Shown: positions 7,928-15,273 of the stretch, piece after piece
Layout of the letters: every line of letters begins with the position of its first letter
Numbering within the stretch: position 1 is the first letter of the stretch
NCBI GenBank assembly: GCA_021413825.1
Contig: JAIOPQ010000067.1
Span: 1-40,449, forward strand
Source: Spirochaetia bacterium
Lineage (GTDB): Bacteria > Spirochaetota > Leptospiria > Leptospirales > Leptonemataceae
DNA: 40,449 nt
Direction of reading: 5' to 3'
Position numbers and translations under genes: made by a program
The notes under the pieces: model-generated
What the model saw: the letters and a program-made list of their open reading frames with translations, nothing else
The model's database searches: none
What the model was told of the DNA's origin: nothing

Positions 7928-9184
7928 TCATAATCCCAGGTATAGCCTGTGAAATTTGCGATTGGGTACTTTGCCTCGACCCGCAACCGAAAGCTCCGGA
8001 AGAATACCCTTTACGAAATACATATCGATCTCGCCCTTGTTCTTTGCCGCAACCTTACCACGATGCTCCAGGTCAAAAAAATCCTTAACCAATTCTCTTG
8101 TTGATGCTGTGATGTTTACAAGTCCGGCCTGGCCCGAAGCCTCGGCACGGCTTGCTATGTTCACAGTATCGCCCCAGACATCAAAATTGTATCGATTCAG
8201 TCCGATTACGCCGGCCGCCACCGATCCTGTATGGATTCCAATCCGTAAGCGCCAGCTAGAAAGCTCGCGCATTTCACGGCTCTTCTTGTACTTTCGCATA
8301 AATTCTTGAATTCTAAGACCGCAGAGCACTGAGTCTACCGGATGGGTTTGATTGGCTTCGAGAATTCCGCCCGCACACATGTACGAGTCACCAATGGTCT
8401 TGATTTTTTCCAGGTTGTTCTGATCCATGATTGCATCAAAATGCGAGAAACATCGATCCAGCTCAATCGCCAGTTCCTCGGGGCTCAATGCTTCAGCAAT
8501 CTGAGTAAATCCAACAATATCCGCGAACATTATGCTGGCTGACGGCACACGCACTGGCCTAACACTTGCGCCATTCTTAAGCTGCTCCGCAATTCTTGCG
8601 GGCAGAATCTTGTATAGAATGTCGTCTGTCTTCTTTAGGGATTCTTTGAGGGCATTGTCAAAGAAACTGTACGTTGCACGATTGAGTGCGTCGTGCTGCT
8701 CGACCACAAGACTCCATGCATCTTCGCCTAAACCATGTTCGGTGACGACCCGTCTCAAGCATTCGTTCATGCGAGATTCACCGCTGTAAATGAACTCATA
8801 GGTCAGATCTCGCCCGCGTTCTCGGGATAAATCCACAATTCTGCGAAATCGAATAAGCAAGGCGCGCCTGCTAGACTCTGTGCCCATTTTTAGATCGAGC
8901 AATCGATTCCAGAAGCCTTGATTATAGCTCTTGAAAGTCGTTTCCTCGTAAGGAACGGAAACAGGAAGACTCTCCCACCAGAGCTTAAAAAGATTAAATG
9001 AGGGTTGAAATTCATTGGCCTGCGGAAACTCAGCTACTAGCTGTGAAATCATGTTTTCTGTTACGGCTTGAAACGACGCTCCTTCCGACGTAATCAATTG
9101 AGTCAAACGTGGCGGCTTGGTGAGTTCCGCCCTCAGATGATGCAGAAAAAACCCGGCAATGGCGCTAGAAAGCCGCCGCCTCAT
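7928..9184 (-). CDS. Class III adenylate cyclase with N-terminal helical domain
   Basis: This 418-residue protein has a soluble, mostly helical N-terminal region (1-205) that I do not recognise, then a class III cyclase domain (about 212-395). Metal-binding Asp222 (FADIVGFT) and Asp266 (TIGDSYM) are present. Lys262 (KIKTIGD) and Asp335 (FDVWGD) match the residues that select ATP over GTP, and Asn342 and Arg346 (NIASR) match the transition-state pair. It should therefore make cAMP. No transmembrane segment is evident, so the N-terminus is probably a cytoplasmic sensor or coiled-coil module. Its start overlaps the stop of the upstream pseudouridine synthase (ATGA). Confidence 0.92.
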   Translation of the reverse strand: MRRRLSSAIAGFFLHHLRAELTKPPRLTQLITSEGASFQAVTENMISQLVAEFPQANEFQPSFNLFKLWWESLPVSVPYEETTFKSYNQGFWNRLLDLKMGTESSRRALLIRFRRIVDLSRERGRDLTYEFIYSGESRMNECLRRVVTEHGLGEDAWSLVVEQHDALNRATYSFFDNALKESLKKTDDILYKILPARIAEQLKNGASVRPVRVPSASIMFADIVGFTQIAEALSPEELAIELDRCFSHFDAIMDQNNLEKIKTIGDSYMCAGGILEANQTHPVDSVLCGLRIQEFMRKYKKSREMRELSSWRLRIGIHTGSVAAGVIGLNRYNFDVWGDTVNIASRAEASGQAGLVNITASTRELVKDFFDLEHRGKVAAKNKGEIDMYFVKGILPELSVAGRGKVPNRKFHRLYLGL

Positions 9185-10131
9185 CCTTCCAGACTCGCTT
9201 CAAACCTTGCGAATCGTTCTGGTGGTTGGAGTTCAAAGTGCATTGTGTCACCCGAGACCGGATGCTGAAATTCTATTGTTTGTGCAAACAATAGAAGGCC
9301 GAACTTCTTAAACTCCTGCGAGCTGCGCGAATATATATCATCCCCAACGACCGGGCATTGAATACTCGACATGTGCACGCGAATCTGATGCGTGCGCCCC
9401 GTTAGTAGATCCAGCTCAACAAGCGCGAACTTTCGCCCGCGACGCGAAACGTGGGTTTGGACTACGCGATAACGCGTAATAGAGGGGCGCCCAGTTGCAT
9501 CGACACGCATGCGAAGACGATCCTTGGGATGACGTTTGATAGCCGCGTTGATCTCACCACTTTGCGCTGGAGGGCATGCGAGTAACCAGGCAAGATACTG
9601 CTTCTTAACGGAACGATTCAGAAACTGCTCGGAAAGTACGCGGTGTGCTTTTAGGTTTTTCGCTACGAGTAAGATTCCCTCTGTGGGCTTATCCAGCCGA
9701 TGAACGATACCCGGCCTTCCTTTCCAATCCCCGGATGAAAGCTCGCGGAATCGATGTACCAGCCCGCTGACTAACGTTTTACCCCCATCCCCCGGCCCCT
9801 GGTGCACTGCAATGCCCGGAGGCTTATGGATGACTGCAAGTTCCTCATCTTCATATAGAATTTCAAAATCCATCTGAACCGGAACGATGGTTTCGGAGTC
9901 TACAACGGGTGGAGGGTCAATCCAGTATTGCTCTCCTTCTTTGACTCGGCGTGCCGGAACCACGGCACCATCGCCCCGTACGCTTCCGGATTTTATCCAA
10001 CGTTGAATTTCCATCCGGCTGGCACTCCCTTCAAGTGCAGTTAGCAGCCATTGATCCAGCCGTTGACCCTGATTTTCCTGGCTAACTGTCAATTGGCCCG
10101 GTGTTTGAAAAAATTGATTTCCAACCTTCAT
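9181..10131 (-). CDS. RluA-family pseudouridine synthase with S4 domain
   Basis: This 316-residue protein converts specific uridines in rRNA or tRNA to pseudouridine. It has an N-terminal S4 RNA-binding domain (QGQRLDQWLL to RRVKEGEQYWI) and the catalytic motif GIVHRLDKPTEGILLVAK with nucleophile Asp147. The family's later RTHQIRVHMS and PVVGDDIYS motifs follow. The open frame extends 33 codons further, but that would overlap the divergent lipoprotein gene and its ribosome binding site, so ATG 10131 is chosen; no strong ribosome binding site is visible there. Sequence alone does not separate RluC- from RluD-type targets. It heads a four-gene operon. Confidence 0.9.
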   Translation of the reverse strand: MKVGNQFFQTPGQLTVSQENQGQRLDQWLLTALEGSASRMEIQRWIKSGSVRGDGAVVPARRVKEGEQYWIDPPPVVDSETIVPVQMDFEILYEDEELAVIHKPPGIAVHQGPGDGGKTLVSGLVHRFRELSSGDWKGRPGIVHRLDKPTEGILLVAKNLKAHRVLSEQFLNRSVKKQYLAWLLACPPAQSGEINAAIKRHPKDRLRMRVDATGRPSITRYRVVQTHVSRRGRKFALVELDLLTGRTHQIRVHMSSIQCPVVGDDIYSRSSQEFKKFGLLLFAQTIEFQHPVSGDTMHFELQPPERFARFEASLEG

Positions 10132-10148
10132 TCGCGAATTTATTGTGT

Positions 10149-10166
10149 CCTCATACAAGCATGAGG
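10149..10166 (+). promoter_or_regulatory. Short hairpin over the ribosome binding site of the OmpA-like lipoprotein
   Basis: CCTCAT (10149-10154) pairs with ATGAGG (10161-10166) across a 6-base loop. The GAGG of the 3' arm is the best Shine-Dalgarno for the ATG at 10178. This is the second gene in the window with its ribosome binding site inside a stem. The stem is short, so confidence is limited. Confidence 0.35.
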
Positions 10167-10177
10167 TGTGTAAAAGC

Positions 10178-10681
10178 ATGAAAATATCAAATATAATTCG
10201 TTTGGCAGGCGTTGCCCTGTTCACGATCACTGTTGCGGCCTGCAGCAGTTCAACTACTGCAACAGCAAGAGATATGGGAGGCGACCTGGGTGGCGCAGCT
10301 CTTAGCGCTCTGGCCTATTCTCCAAACGGTGGTGGCTTTCCTTACAAATCCACTTATGTAAATCCTGCTGAATTCAATTCCTGGGCTACAAAATACAAAA
10401 GCCAGATCGAAACAGCTCTAAGCGCTCTTCCAATCGGATACAAACTCCAGATCACTGGACATACAGATTCGACTGGTCCTCGTGACGGCGACGGAATGAG
10501 AAAAGGAAACATCTGGTATTCCACAGAACGTGCAAAAGCAGTTCATGACGCGCTGATCGCACAAGGAATTCCAAAAGACAAAATCACCTACCGCGGTATT
10601 GCTAACGACGAACCTCTGCCAGCAATCGCTTCAAACGATCAAATGAATCGTCGCGTAAGCTTCAAAGTAGTAAAACAGTAA
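10178..10681 (+). CDS. OmpA-family outer membrane lipoprotein, Loa22-like
   Basis: This 167-residue protein has a spirochaete lipoprotein signal ending TVAAC, with Cys22 as the lipidated residue, a short linker, and a C-terminal OmpA domain (about 58-165). The peptidoglycan-contact residues Asp97 (GHTDSTG) and Arg118 (STERAK) are present, and the domain closes with NRRVSF. It should sit in the outer membrane and hold it to the cell wall. Loa22 of Leptospira has the same architecture, slightly longer. The start at 10178 is chosen because it gives a clean signal peptide and has GAGG upstream. A strong terminator follows directly, so it is probably monocistronic. Confidence 0.88.
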   Translation: MKISNIIRLAGVALFTITVAACSSSTTATARDMGGDLGGAALSALAYSPNGGGFPYKSTYVNPAEFNSWATKYKSQIETALSALPIGYKLQITGHTDSTGPRDGDGMRKGNIWYSTERAKAVHDALIAQGIPKDKITYRGIANDEPLPAIASNDQMNRRVSFKVVKQ

Positions 10682-10706
10682 TCTATTAGAGATTTCTGAA
10701 TCAGAG

Positions 10707-10733
10707 AAAGCGGCTTCCGGCCGCTTTTTTTTT
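10707..10733 (+). terminator. Rho-independent terminator after the OmpA-like lipoprotein
   Basis: AAAGCGGC (10707-10714) and GCCGCTTT (10720-10727) form a perfect 8-base-pair stem with a 5-base loop, and a run of nine T follows (10725-10733). This is the clearest intrinsic terminator in the window. Its T-run ends only four bases before the next start codon. Confidence 0.92.
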
Positions 10734-10737
10734 GCCC

Positions 10738-11580
10738 ATGTTTACTAACAAAACTGTATTGATTACCGGCGGATCTTCTGGCATCGGACTGGCCCTGGCC
10801 TGTCAGCTGCGCCAGAGAAATGCAAGCGTCATCGTTCTGTCCCGCAGTGGTTCAAAACTTAAAGCAGCTTGTTTGAAAATTGACGCGATTCCCGGATCGG
10901 GATCGGTGATGAGCTACCGCGCCGATGTTAGGAGCTTCCTGCAAATTCGTCAGGTAGTGCGGACGATTGAAAAAACGCATCAGCTCGATTGCATAATCAA
11001 CTCCGCCGGGATGGTACAGCCTGCTCGTTTCAAAGATCAGAATCTCTCCGCGTTTAAGCGAGCGATGAATGCAAATTTTCAAGGAACCGTGAATGTTTGC
11101 AAAGCTGTCGCACCCTTCATGCTGAATCGAAAGGGCGGGATGATAGTGAACATTGGTTCCCTGGCTGGATTCATCGGAGTCTACGGTTATACTGCTTACA
11201 GCGCTTCAAAATTTGCCGTGCATGGATTTACCCAGGCATTGCGCGCTGAAATGAAACCACACGGCGTGCACGTAATGCTGGTGGCTCCCCCTGATACAGA
11301 CACACCCATGCTTCATCGGGAGCGCACTTTGATGCCACCTGAAACCGCTGCAATAAACGATTCTGCAGGAATGCTCAGTGCTGAGCACGTAGCTTTGCAA
11401 ATTATCCACGGCATCAAGAAGAAGCGAAAGCTCGTAGTGCCCGGATTTGAAGGAAAATTTGCCTACCTGGCATCGCGATTCATTCCAGGAATCGTGGATT
11501 TAGTAATGGATGGAAAAATCGCAAGCGTGCGGGGAAAACGGAAGAACCAGCACAAGAACGCAGCCAATCATACTGCGTAA
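10738..11580 (+). CDS. Short-chain dehydrogenase, 3-ketodihydrosphingosine-reductase-like
   Basis: This 280-residue classical SDR shows the NAD(P) motif TGGSSGIG (10-17), a NSAG segment, catalytic Ser141, Tyr154 and Lys158 (YSASK). After the active site it has APPDTDTP (183-190), a signature I associate with 3-ketodihydrosphingosine reductases, which reduce the first product of sphingoid-base synthesis. A C-terminal hydrophobic segment (PGFEGKFAYLASRFIPGIVDLVM) could contact the membrane. No serine palmitoyltransferase is in the window, so the sphingolipid role is inference and another ketolipid substrate is possible. The start has no Shine-Dalgarno; it lies almost inside the preceding terminator. 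Confidence 0.75.
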   Translation: MFTNKTVLITGGSSGIGLALACQLRQRNASVIVLSRSGSKLKAACLKIDAIPGSGSVMSYRADVRSFLQIRQVVRTIEKTHQLDCIINSAGMVQPARFKDQNLSAFKRAMNANFQGTVNVCKAVAPFMLNRKGGMIVNIGSLAGFIGVYGYTAYSASKFAVHGFTQALRAEMKPHGVHVMLVAPPDTDTPMLHRERTLMPPETAAINDSAGMLSAEHVALQIIHGIKKKRKLVVPGFEGKFAYLASRFIPGIVDLVMDGKIASVRGKRKNQHKNAANHTA

Positions 11581-11613
11581 CATAAGAATTGGTTCCTTGC
11601 TTTTTTCTAAATT

Positions 11614-11628
11614 GGATCTTTGAGATCC
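11614..11628. repeat. Short palindrome upstream of GNAT gene
   Basis: GGATCT (11614-11619) and AGATCC (11623-11628) form a perfect inverted repeat around TTG in the gap between the SDR and GNAT genes. It may be an operator or a weak hairpin; no T-run follows. Confidence 0.3.
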
Positions 11629-11653
11629 GGGAAGTCTGTTGTATTCTTTCTGG

Positions 11654-12103
11654 ATGAACCTGACGATCCTTCGACTACACGAACTCCCCGTTTCGCAGCG
11701 AGCATTGATATTTGCTGCAGCCGAGCAACTCCACAGACAGCTTCGCCCAAAACTTCCTCAAGAATATGCAACCTACATGGAGACGATGCTTCATGAAGGT
11801 GCAGGCATGTTGGTTTTGAGTGATGAAGACCTCCCGGTAGCAATCGGTGTTTTCCGGATGAACCACACAACTTTTGCGGGGTTGCGCTTCTATGTCGATG
11901 ACCTGGTTACGGATGAAGCAAAACGATCACGTGGATATGGAAAATATTTGCTGGATGCTTTGAAACAGGAAGCCACGGCAAAGGGTTGTCACGCGTTCAC
12001 ACTGGAATCTGGTTCACAACGCGCACAGGCCCATAAGTTTTACTTCCGAGAAGGTATGACAATTCCTGGATTTAGTTTTCAATCGTCACTTAGCGCCTGG
12101 TGA
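11654..12103 (+). CDS. GNAT family N-acetyltransferase
   Basis: This roughly 149-residue single-domain GNAT has the acetyl-CoA motif in VDDLVTDEAKRSRGYGKYLLDALKQ, where RSRGYG is the Q/RxxGxG loop, and a later ESGSQRAQAHKFYFREGM segment that matches motif B with the Tyr/Phe region. The substrate is unknown; small-molecule or protein amines are both possible. The ATG at 11654 is used, since a TTG five codons earlier adds nothing conserved. No Shine-Dalgarno is visible. Its last 18 bases overlap the 3' end of the convergent three-domain gene. Confidence 0.8.
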   Translation: MNLTILRLHELPVSQRALIFAAAEQLHRQLRPKLPQEYATYMETMLHEGAGMLVLSDEDLPVAIGVFRMNHTTFAGLRFYVDDLVTDEAKRSRGYGKYLLDALKQEATAKGCHAFTLESGSQRAQAHKFYFREGMTIPGFSFQSSLSAW

Positions 12104-14437
12104 TTTGGCCAGTTCAAGTATAAAGTTCTCTTGCTTCCTGGTTTCAATGGCCCGCCTTCCGCGTGATTCCCGCACTCGTTCGATCGCGTCTCCTGGTGAA
12201 ACCTTTTGCTCAAGAGTCAGATAGGAAGCGGCGGCAAGTCCGGATCGACCAAGGCCACCCACACAATGCACCAAAACATTCTTGCCCTGCGCTAAACGAC
12301 CATCCATCCATTCAGTGCTGGCCTTCATTTCTGATTTAGAGGGAATGGCCTGATCCACAATTGGCATATACCGGACGTCGAAACCCGCATTCGCGTATGC
12401 TTGCTTCAAATCGCTCACACCATAGTCATGAAATTCGTTTTCAGTAATAAGGCAAAGAATCGATTGAATGTCATTTTCACGAATCACATCCAGGTCTTCA
12501 GATATACTTCGATTCCTGTCGCGACGTCCTGGAAGAATGGTCATTCCGATCCTGCCGGATCCTGCAGCGATTTCCATGAAATCGATCCTGAGGCGATTAG
12601 TCCTTGCAATGTTGCTCTTGATCTTAGCGATCAAACGAGCTCCGGATGATAGCGCCCATTTTTTCTGCACAGGATTGCATTCATCAAATGAGAGAGTGTG
12701 CATGGCATATCTTAAAAGTCCCACGTGCATTTGAAACGGTTCTCGATCCGTCTGGACCAGCGCTGGAAAATACGATCTGAGTTTGCAGGCAGTCAGATAG
12801 GCCATCGAAATTGCCGGGTTCTTAAACGAATTGGCAAGTGGATCAGGCGGAACACCCAGGTCAGGCTGATCAATCAACAGAGCCGCAAGCCTGGCGGCTT
12901 CCACCAGTTCAGAATCGTTTTTTATCTTAGTAAAGATATATAACAGATCACTTTCAAGTTTGAGTAGATCTCTGAGAATATGCCCTCTGTGCGCGTGAAA
13001 GAAATCAATAATCCAGACGTTATGCGACGGATCGAGCACGATATTGCGTCCGTTTAAATCTCCGTGCACATACGACATGCGCGCCACGGATCCGCCAGTT
13101 TGAATCTGCTCCAGATCAGTTTCATAAAAAGGACAAACACCTTCTACGTTCTGGCCAGAGAATACCTCTTTAACTTCCTCGGGAGTTCCTCCAAGAATCG
13201 TAGTTACTCTTTTCCGAACGCCTGTGGCATACTTTGAAGAAAAATCATAATATTTAAATAGATCCAGTTTCTCAGATTCACCAGCCTGATACAGACGCCC
13301 CAGTTGCCCCAGGAATACCGTGTCCAGGACCTCAAAAATTGGCTGCATGGTCTGTGCGTTAACAGGAACATTTCCTGCTAGAACTTCTTCTTCAATTTTT
13401 TGATACATATCCTGGAAGACGCTGACTGCTCCATCCAGCATGGCCGCATAACGGTATTTGATTGCTCCCCTTTCACCCATTTCAGCAAAATCTACAATTC
13501 TGGGCGCATTGTTTCCCAGAACTTCCTCAATACGTTCAAACGAAGTGCGCTCCTGAGCAATCGGATCGCGTTCACCTATTTTAATTACAGTTGGAACCTG
13601 CGGATGGCCCAGCACATCGATACTGCGCGCCTTGAGGACGACATTGCCAGAAAAGCCTCCATCCAGGCTTTTGAGATCCACCCGCTTGCAGTCACGGAAC
13701 AAGTAGGAGAGAATATTCCTGTCCGTCTCTGAAACTGAGTAGTCACCCTCAAAGTGTAACATGCCCTCGCGAAAGGGAGCCTTGCCTTGAATATCAGGAA
13801 GCGTGCCTGTTAGAAATTCAGTAAAACCGCCAAGCGAAGAAAACACGCGCACGCCAAGAATACTTTTAAGTTGGTCCAGGGCTATGAAATGCATTTGCCT
13901 TGATGAACTTGCCGTCAACGGGCTGGCTACGGCAATGTCAAATTCCGGATAACGCGTTTTCAAATCATAAGTAAGAAACGTAACCTTGGCTTCTGTCCAG
14001 ACACCGACAATTCCCACTCGAATAGATTTACCTTTGAATGGAGCCAGAACCTCTGCAAGATTGGTTTCGACAAAGTCATTTAGCCCCGATGCATTCACGA
14101 TTGTGTGCCGATCGGGTCGCAGGTCCGCTTCAAAAACAAATCGCGCACCTTCCGTATTCATCAAGCAGTGCGGACTGAACTGGGCTAAATGCTCTTTCTG
14201 GATAGGGTCATCCGGATTGTGCCAGTCACGAATATGGATGATTCTGAGTTTGTCTTCCGGCAGTGCATACGCCCAATCAAGCAGCGAACGCACGGGGCCT
14301 TCTTCCATGCGCTCGCCCAGGAGGCGCGTAGACTCCGAATACCCAACGTGCAAACGATTTGGAAGCGGCTCGTATTTATCGAGCAGCCGAACAAAGTCAT
14401 TCTGCAAACATTGAGTGATTAGAATTGCGCCGGGCAT
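12086..14437 (-). CDS. Three-domain fusion: isochorismatase-like, APH-kinase-like, dual-specificity phosphatase
   Basis: This 783-residue protein reads as three domains. Residues 1-215 match the isochorismatase/nicotinamidase fold (ILITQCLQNDF, Asp14), but the usual T-D-x-C-V is TEAKV (148-152), so the nucleophile Cys is Lys151, and the usual Lys is Asn115; this part is probably non-catalytic. Residues 255-585 resemble an aminoglycoside-phosphotransferase-like kinase: Lys286 in VIKIGERD, HGDLNGRN (458-465) and IIDFFHAHRGH with Asp478, much as in the domain called TCAD9 (ternary complex associated domain 9). Residues 618-783 are a dual-specificity/CDKN3-like phosphatase with candidate acid Asp695 and the P-loop HCVGGLGRSG, Cys725 to Arg731. 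A kinase and phosphatase on one chain suggests reversible phosphorylation of an unknown target. It follows a crotonase by 12 bases. Confidence 0.8.
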   Translation of the reverse strand: MPGAILITQCLQNDFVRLLDKYEPLPNRLHVGYSESTRLLGERMEEGPVRSLLDWAYALPEDKLRIIHIRDWHNPDDPIQKEHLAQFSPHCLMNTEGARFVFEADLRPDRHTIVNASGLNDFVETNLAEVLAPFKGKSIRVGIVGVWTEAKVTFLTYDLKTRYPEFDIAVASPLTASSSRQMHFIALDQLKSILGVRVFSSLGGFTEFLTGTLPDIQGKAPFREGMLHFEGDYSVSETDRNILSYLFRDCKRVDLKSLDGGFSGNVVLKARSIDVLGHPQVPTVIKIGERDPIAQERTSFERIEEVLGNNAPRIVDFAEMGERGAIKYRYAAMLDGAVSVFQDMYQKIEEEVLAGNVPVNAQTMQPIFEVLDTVFLGQLGRLYQAGESEKLDLFKYYDFSSKYATGVRKRVTTILGGTPEEVKEVFSGQNVEGVCPFYETDLEQIQTGGSVARMSYVHGDLNGRNIVLDPSHNVWIIDFFHAHRGHILRDLLKLESDLLYIFTKIKNDSELVEAARLAALLIDQPDLGVPPDPLANSFKNPAISMAYLTACKLRSYFPALVQTDREPFQMHVGLLRYAMHTLSFDECNPVQKKWALSSGARLIAKIKSNIARTNRLRIDFMEIAAGSGRIGMTILPGRRDRNRSISEDLDVIRENDIQSILCLITENEFHDYGVSDLKQAYANAGFDVRYMPIVDQAIPSKSEMKASTEWMDGRLAQGKNVLVHCVGGLGRSGLAAASYLTLEQKVSPGDAIERVRESRGRRAIETRKQENFILELAKSPGAK

Positions 14438-14449
14438 ACTGAAGTGAAA

Positions 14450-15220
14450 TCAATCAAATCGAGGTCTGCGTTTTTCAACCAGCGCGGAAAATCCTTCCAA
14501 AGCTTCCGCTGAGCCCAGTAGCTTGAGAGTACCGGCCCGATCACGTTCAAGCATTGCATCGAGATCGAGATCAAATCTCCAGCGACTGATTTCCTTCTGG
14601 CTACGGACTGCATTCCGCGGAAGTGCGGCAAGGCGCTTCGCCATCTGCCGCGCGCGATCCATCAATTTCTCTTTTTCGACTATTTCATCCACGAGGCCAA
14701 GCTCAAGGGCTTCCGGTGGCTTTGGCGCCAGGCCACTGAAAAGCAAATCACGAGTGACTCGCGTACCTACAAGGTCCTGAAGTGAAAGAGTAACAAAACT
14801 TGGGAGGCTGATTCCAATATTTAGCTCCGGAAAAGAAACGCGCGCTCCCTTATCTACGATTAGCCTGAAGTCGCTCATTAACCCAACCATGGCCCCGTAG
14901 CCAATGGCATGTCCGTTCAATGCTGCAATCACAGGAACTGGAAATGTGTGAATTGCCTTTAGAACTGCGAAGAAATGGCCAATCAGCTTTTCAATCTGAT
15001 CAATGGCCTGACCGTGAACTGCATTTGGATTGAGACCATTTGAAAATGTATCGGGAAGCGCACTTGTAATTATAAGCGCACGAATATCAGGAAGTGCTGC
15101 AGCTTTATTTAGCGCAGTCTCAAAAGCCTCAAAGCCAGGAACCGTAAAACCATTGCCCTCACCGATATTCAGACTAAGTTCTAAAATAGAATTTGCATAA
15201 TTTTCCTGGATAAAAGACAT
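14450..15220 (-). CDS. Enoyl-CoA hydratase/isomerase family protein (crotonase fold)
   Basis: This roughly 256-residue protein has the crotonase fold. Both oxyanion-hole segments are visible: FSNGLNPNA near residue 58 and NGHAIGYGAMVGL near residue 105, with FPELNIGISLP providing the usual glutamate region. It probably acts on an acyl-CoA (hydration or isomerisation), but the exact reaction varies widely in this family. The ATG at 15220 has AGGAT about eight bases upstream; the longer frame to 15340 overlaps the divergent acyltransferase. It forms an operon with the downstream three-domain gene, and the link between the two functions is not obvious. Confidence 0.85.
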   Translation of the reverse strand: MSFIQENYANSILELSLNIGEGNGFTVPGFEAFETALNKAAALPDIRALIITSALPDTFSNGLNPNAVHGQAIDQIEKLIGHFFAVLKAIHTFPVPVIAALNGHAIGYGAMVGLMSDFRLIVDKGARVSFPELNIGISLPSFVTLSLQDLVGTRVTRDLLFSGLAPKPPEALELGLVDEIVEKEKLMDRARQMAKRLAALPRNAVRSQKEISRWRFDLDLDAMLERDRAGTLKLLGSAEALEGFSALVEKRRPRFD

Positions 15221-15273
15221 CGATTGATCCTGAGCGAAATCCCGCTGAACCAGATGGCTTCGCAAAGGTGGTA

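Noticed and set aside
12086..14437. Annotation of the protein as an isochorismatase or nicotinamidase.
   Set aside because: The Cys and Lys of the triad are replaced, so only the fold, not the activity, is supported.
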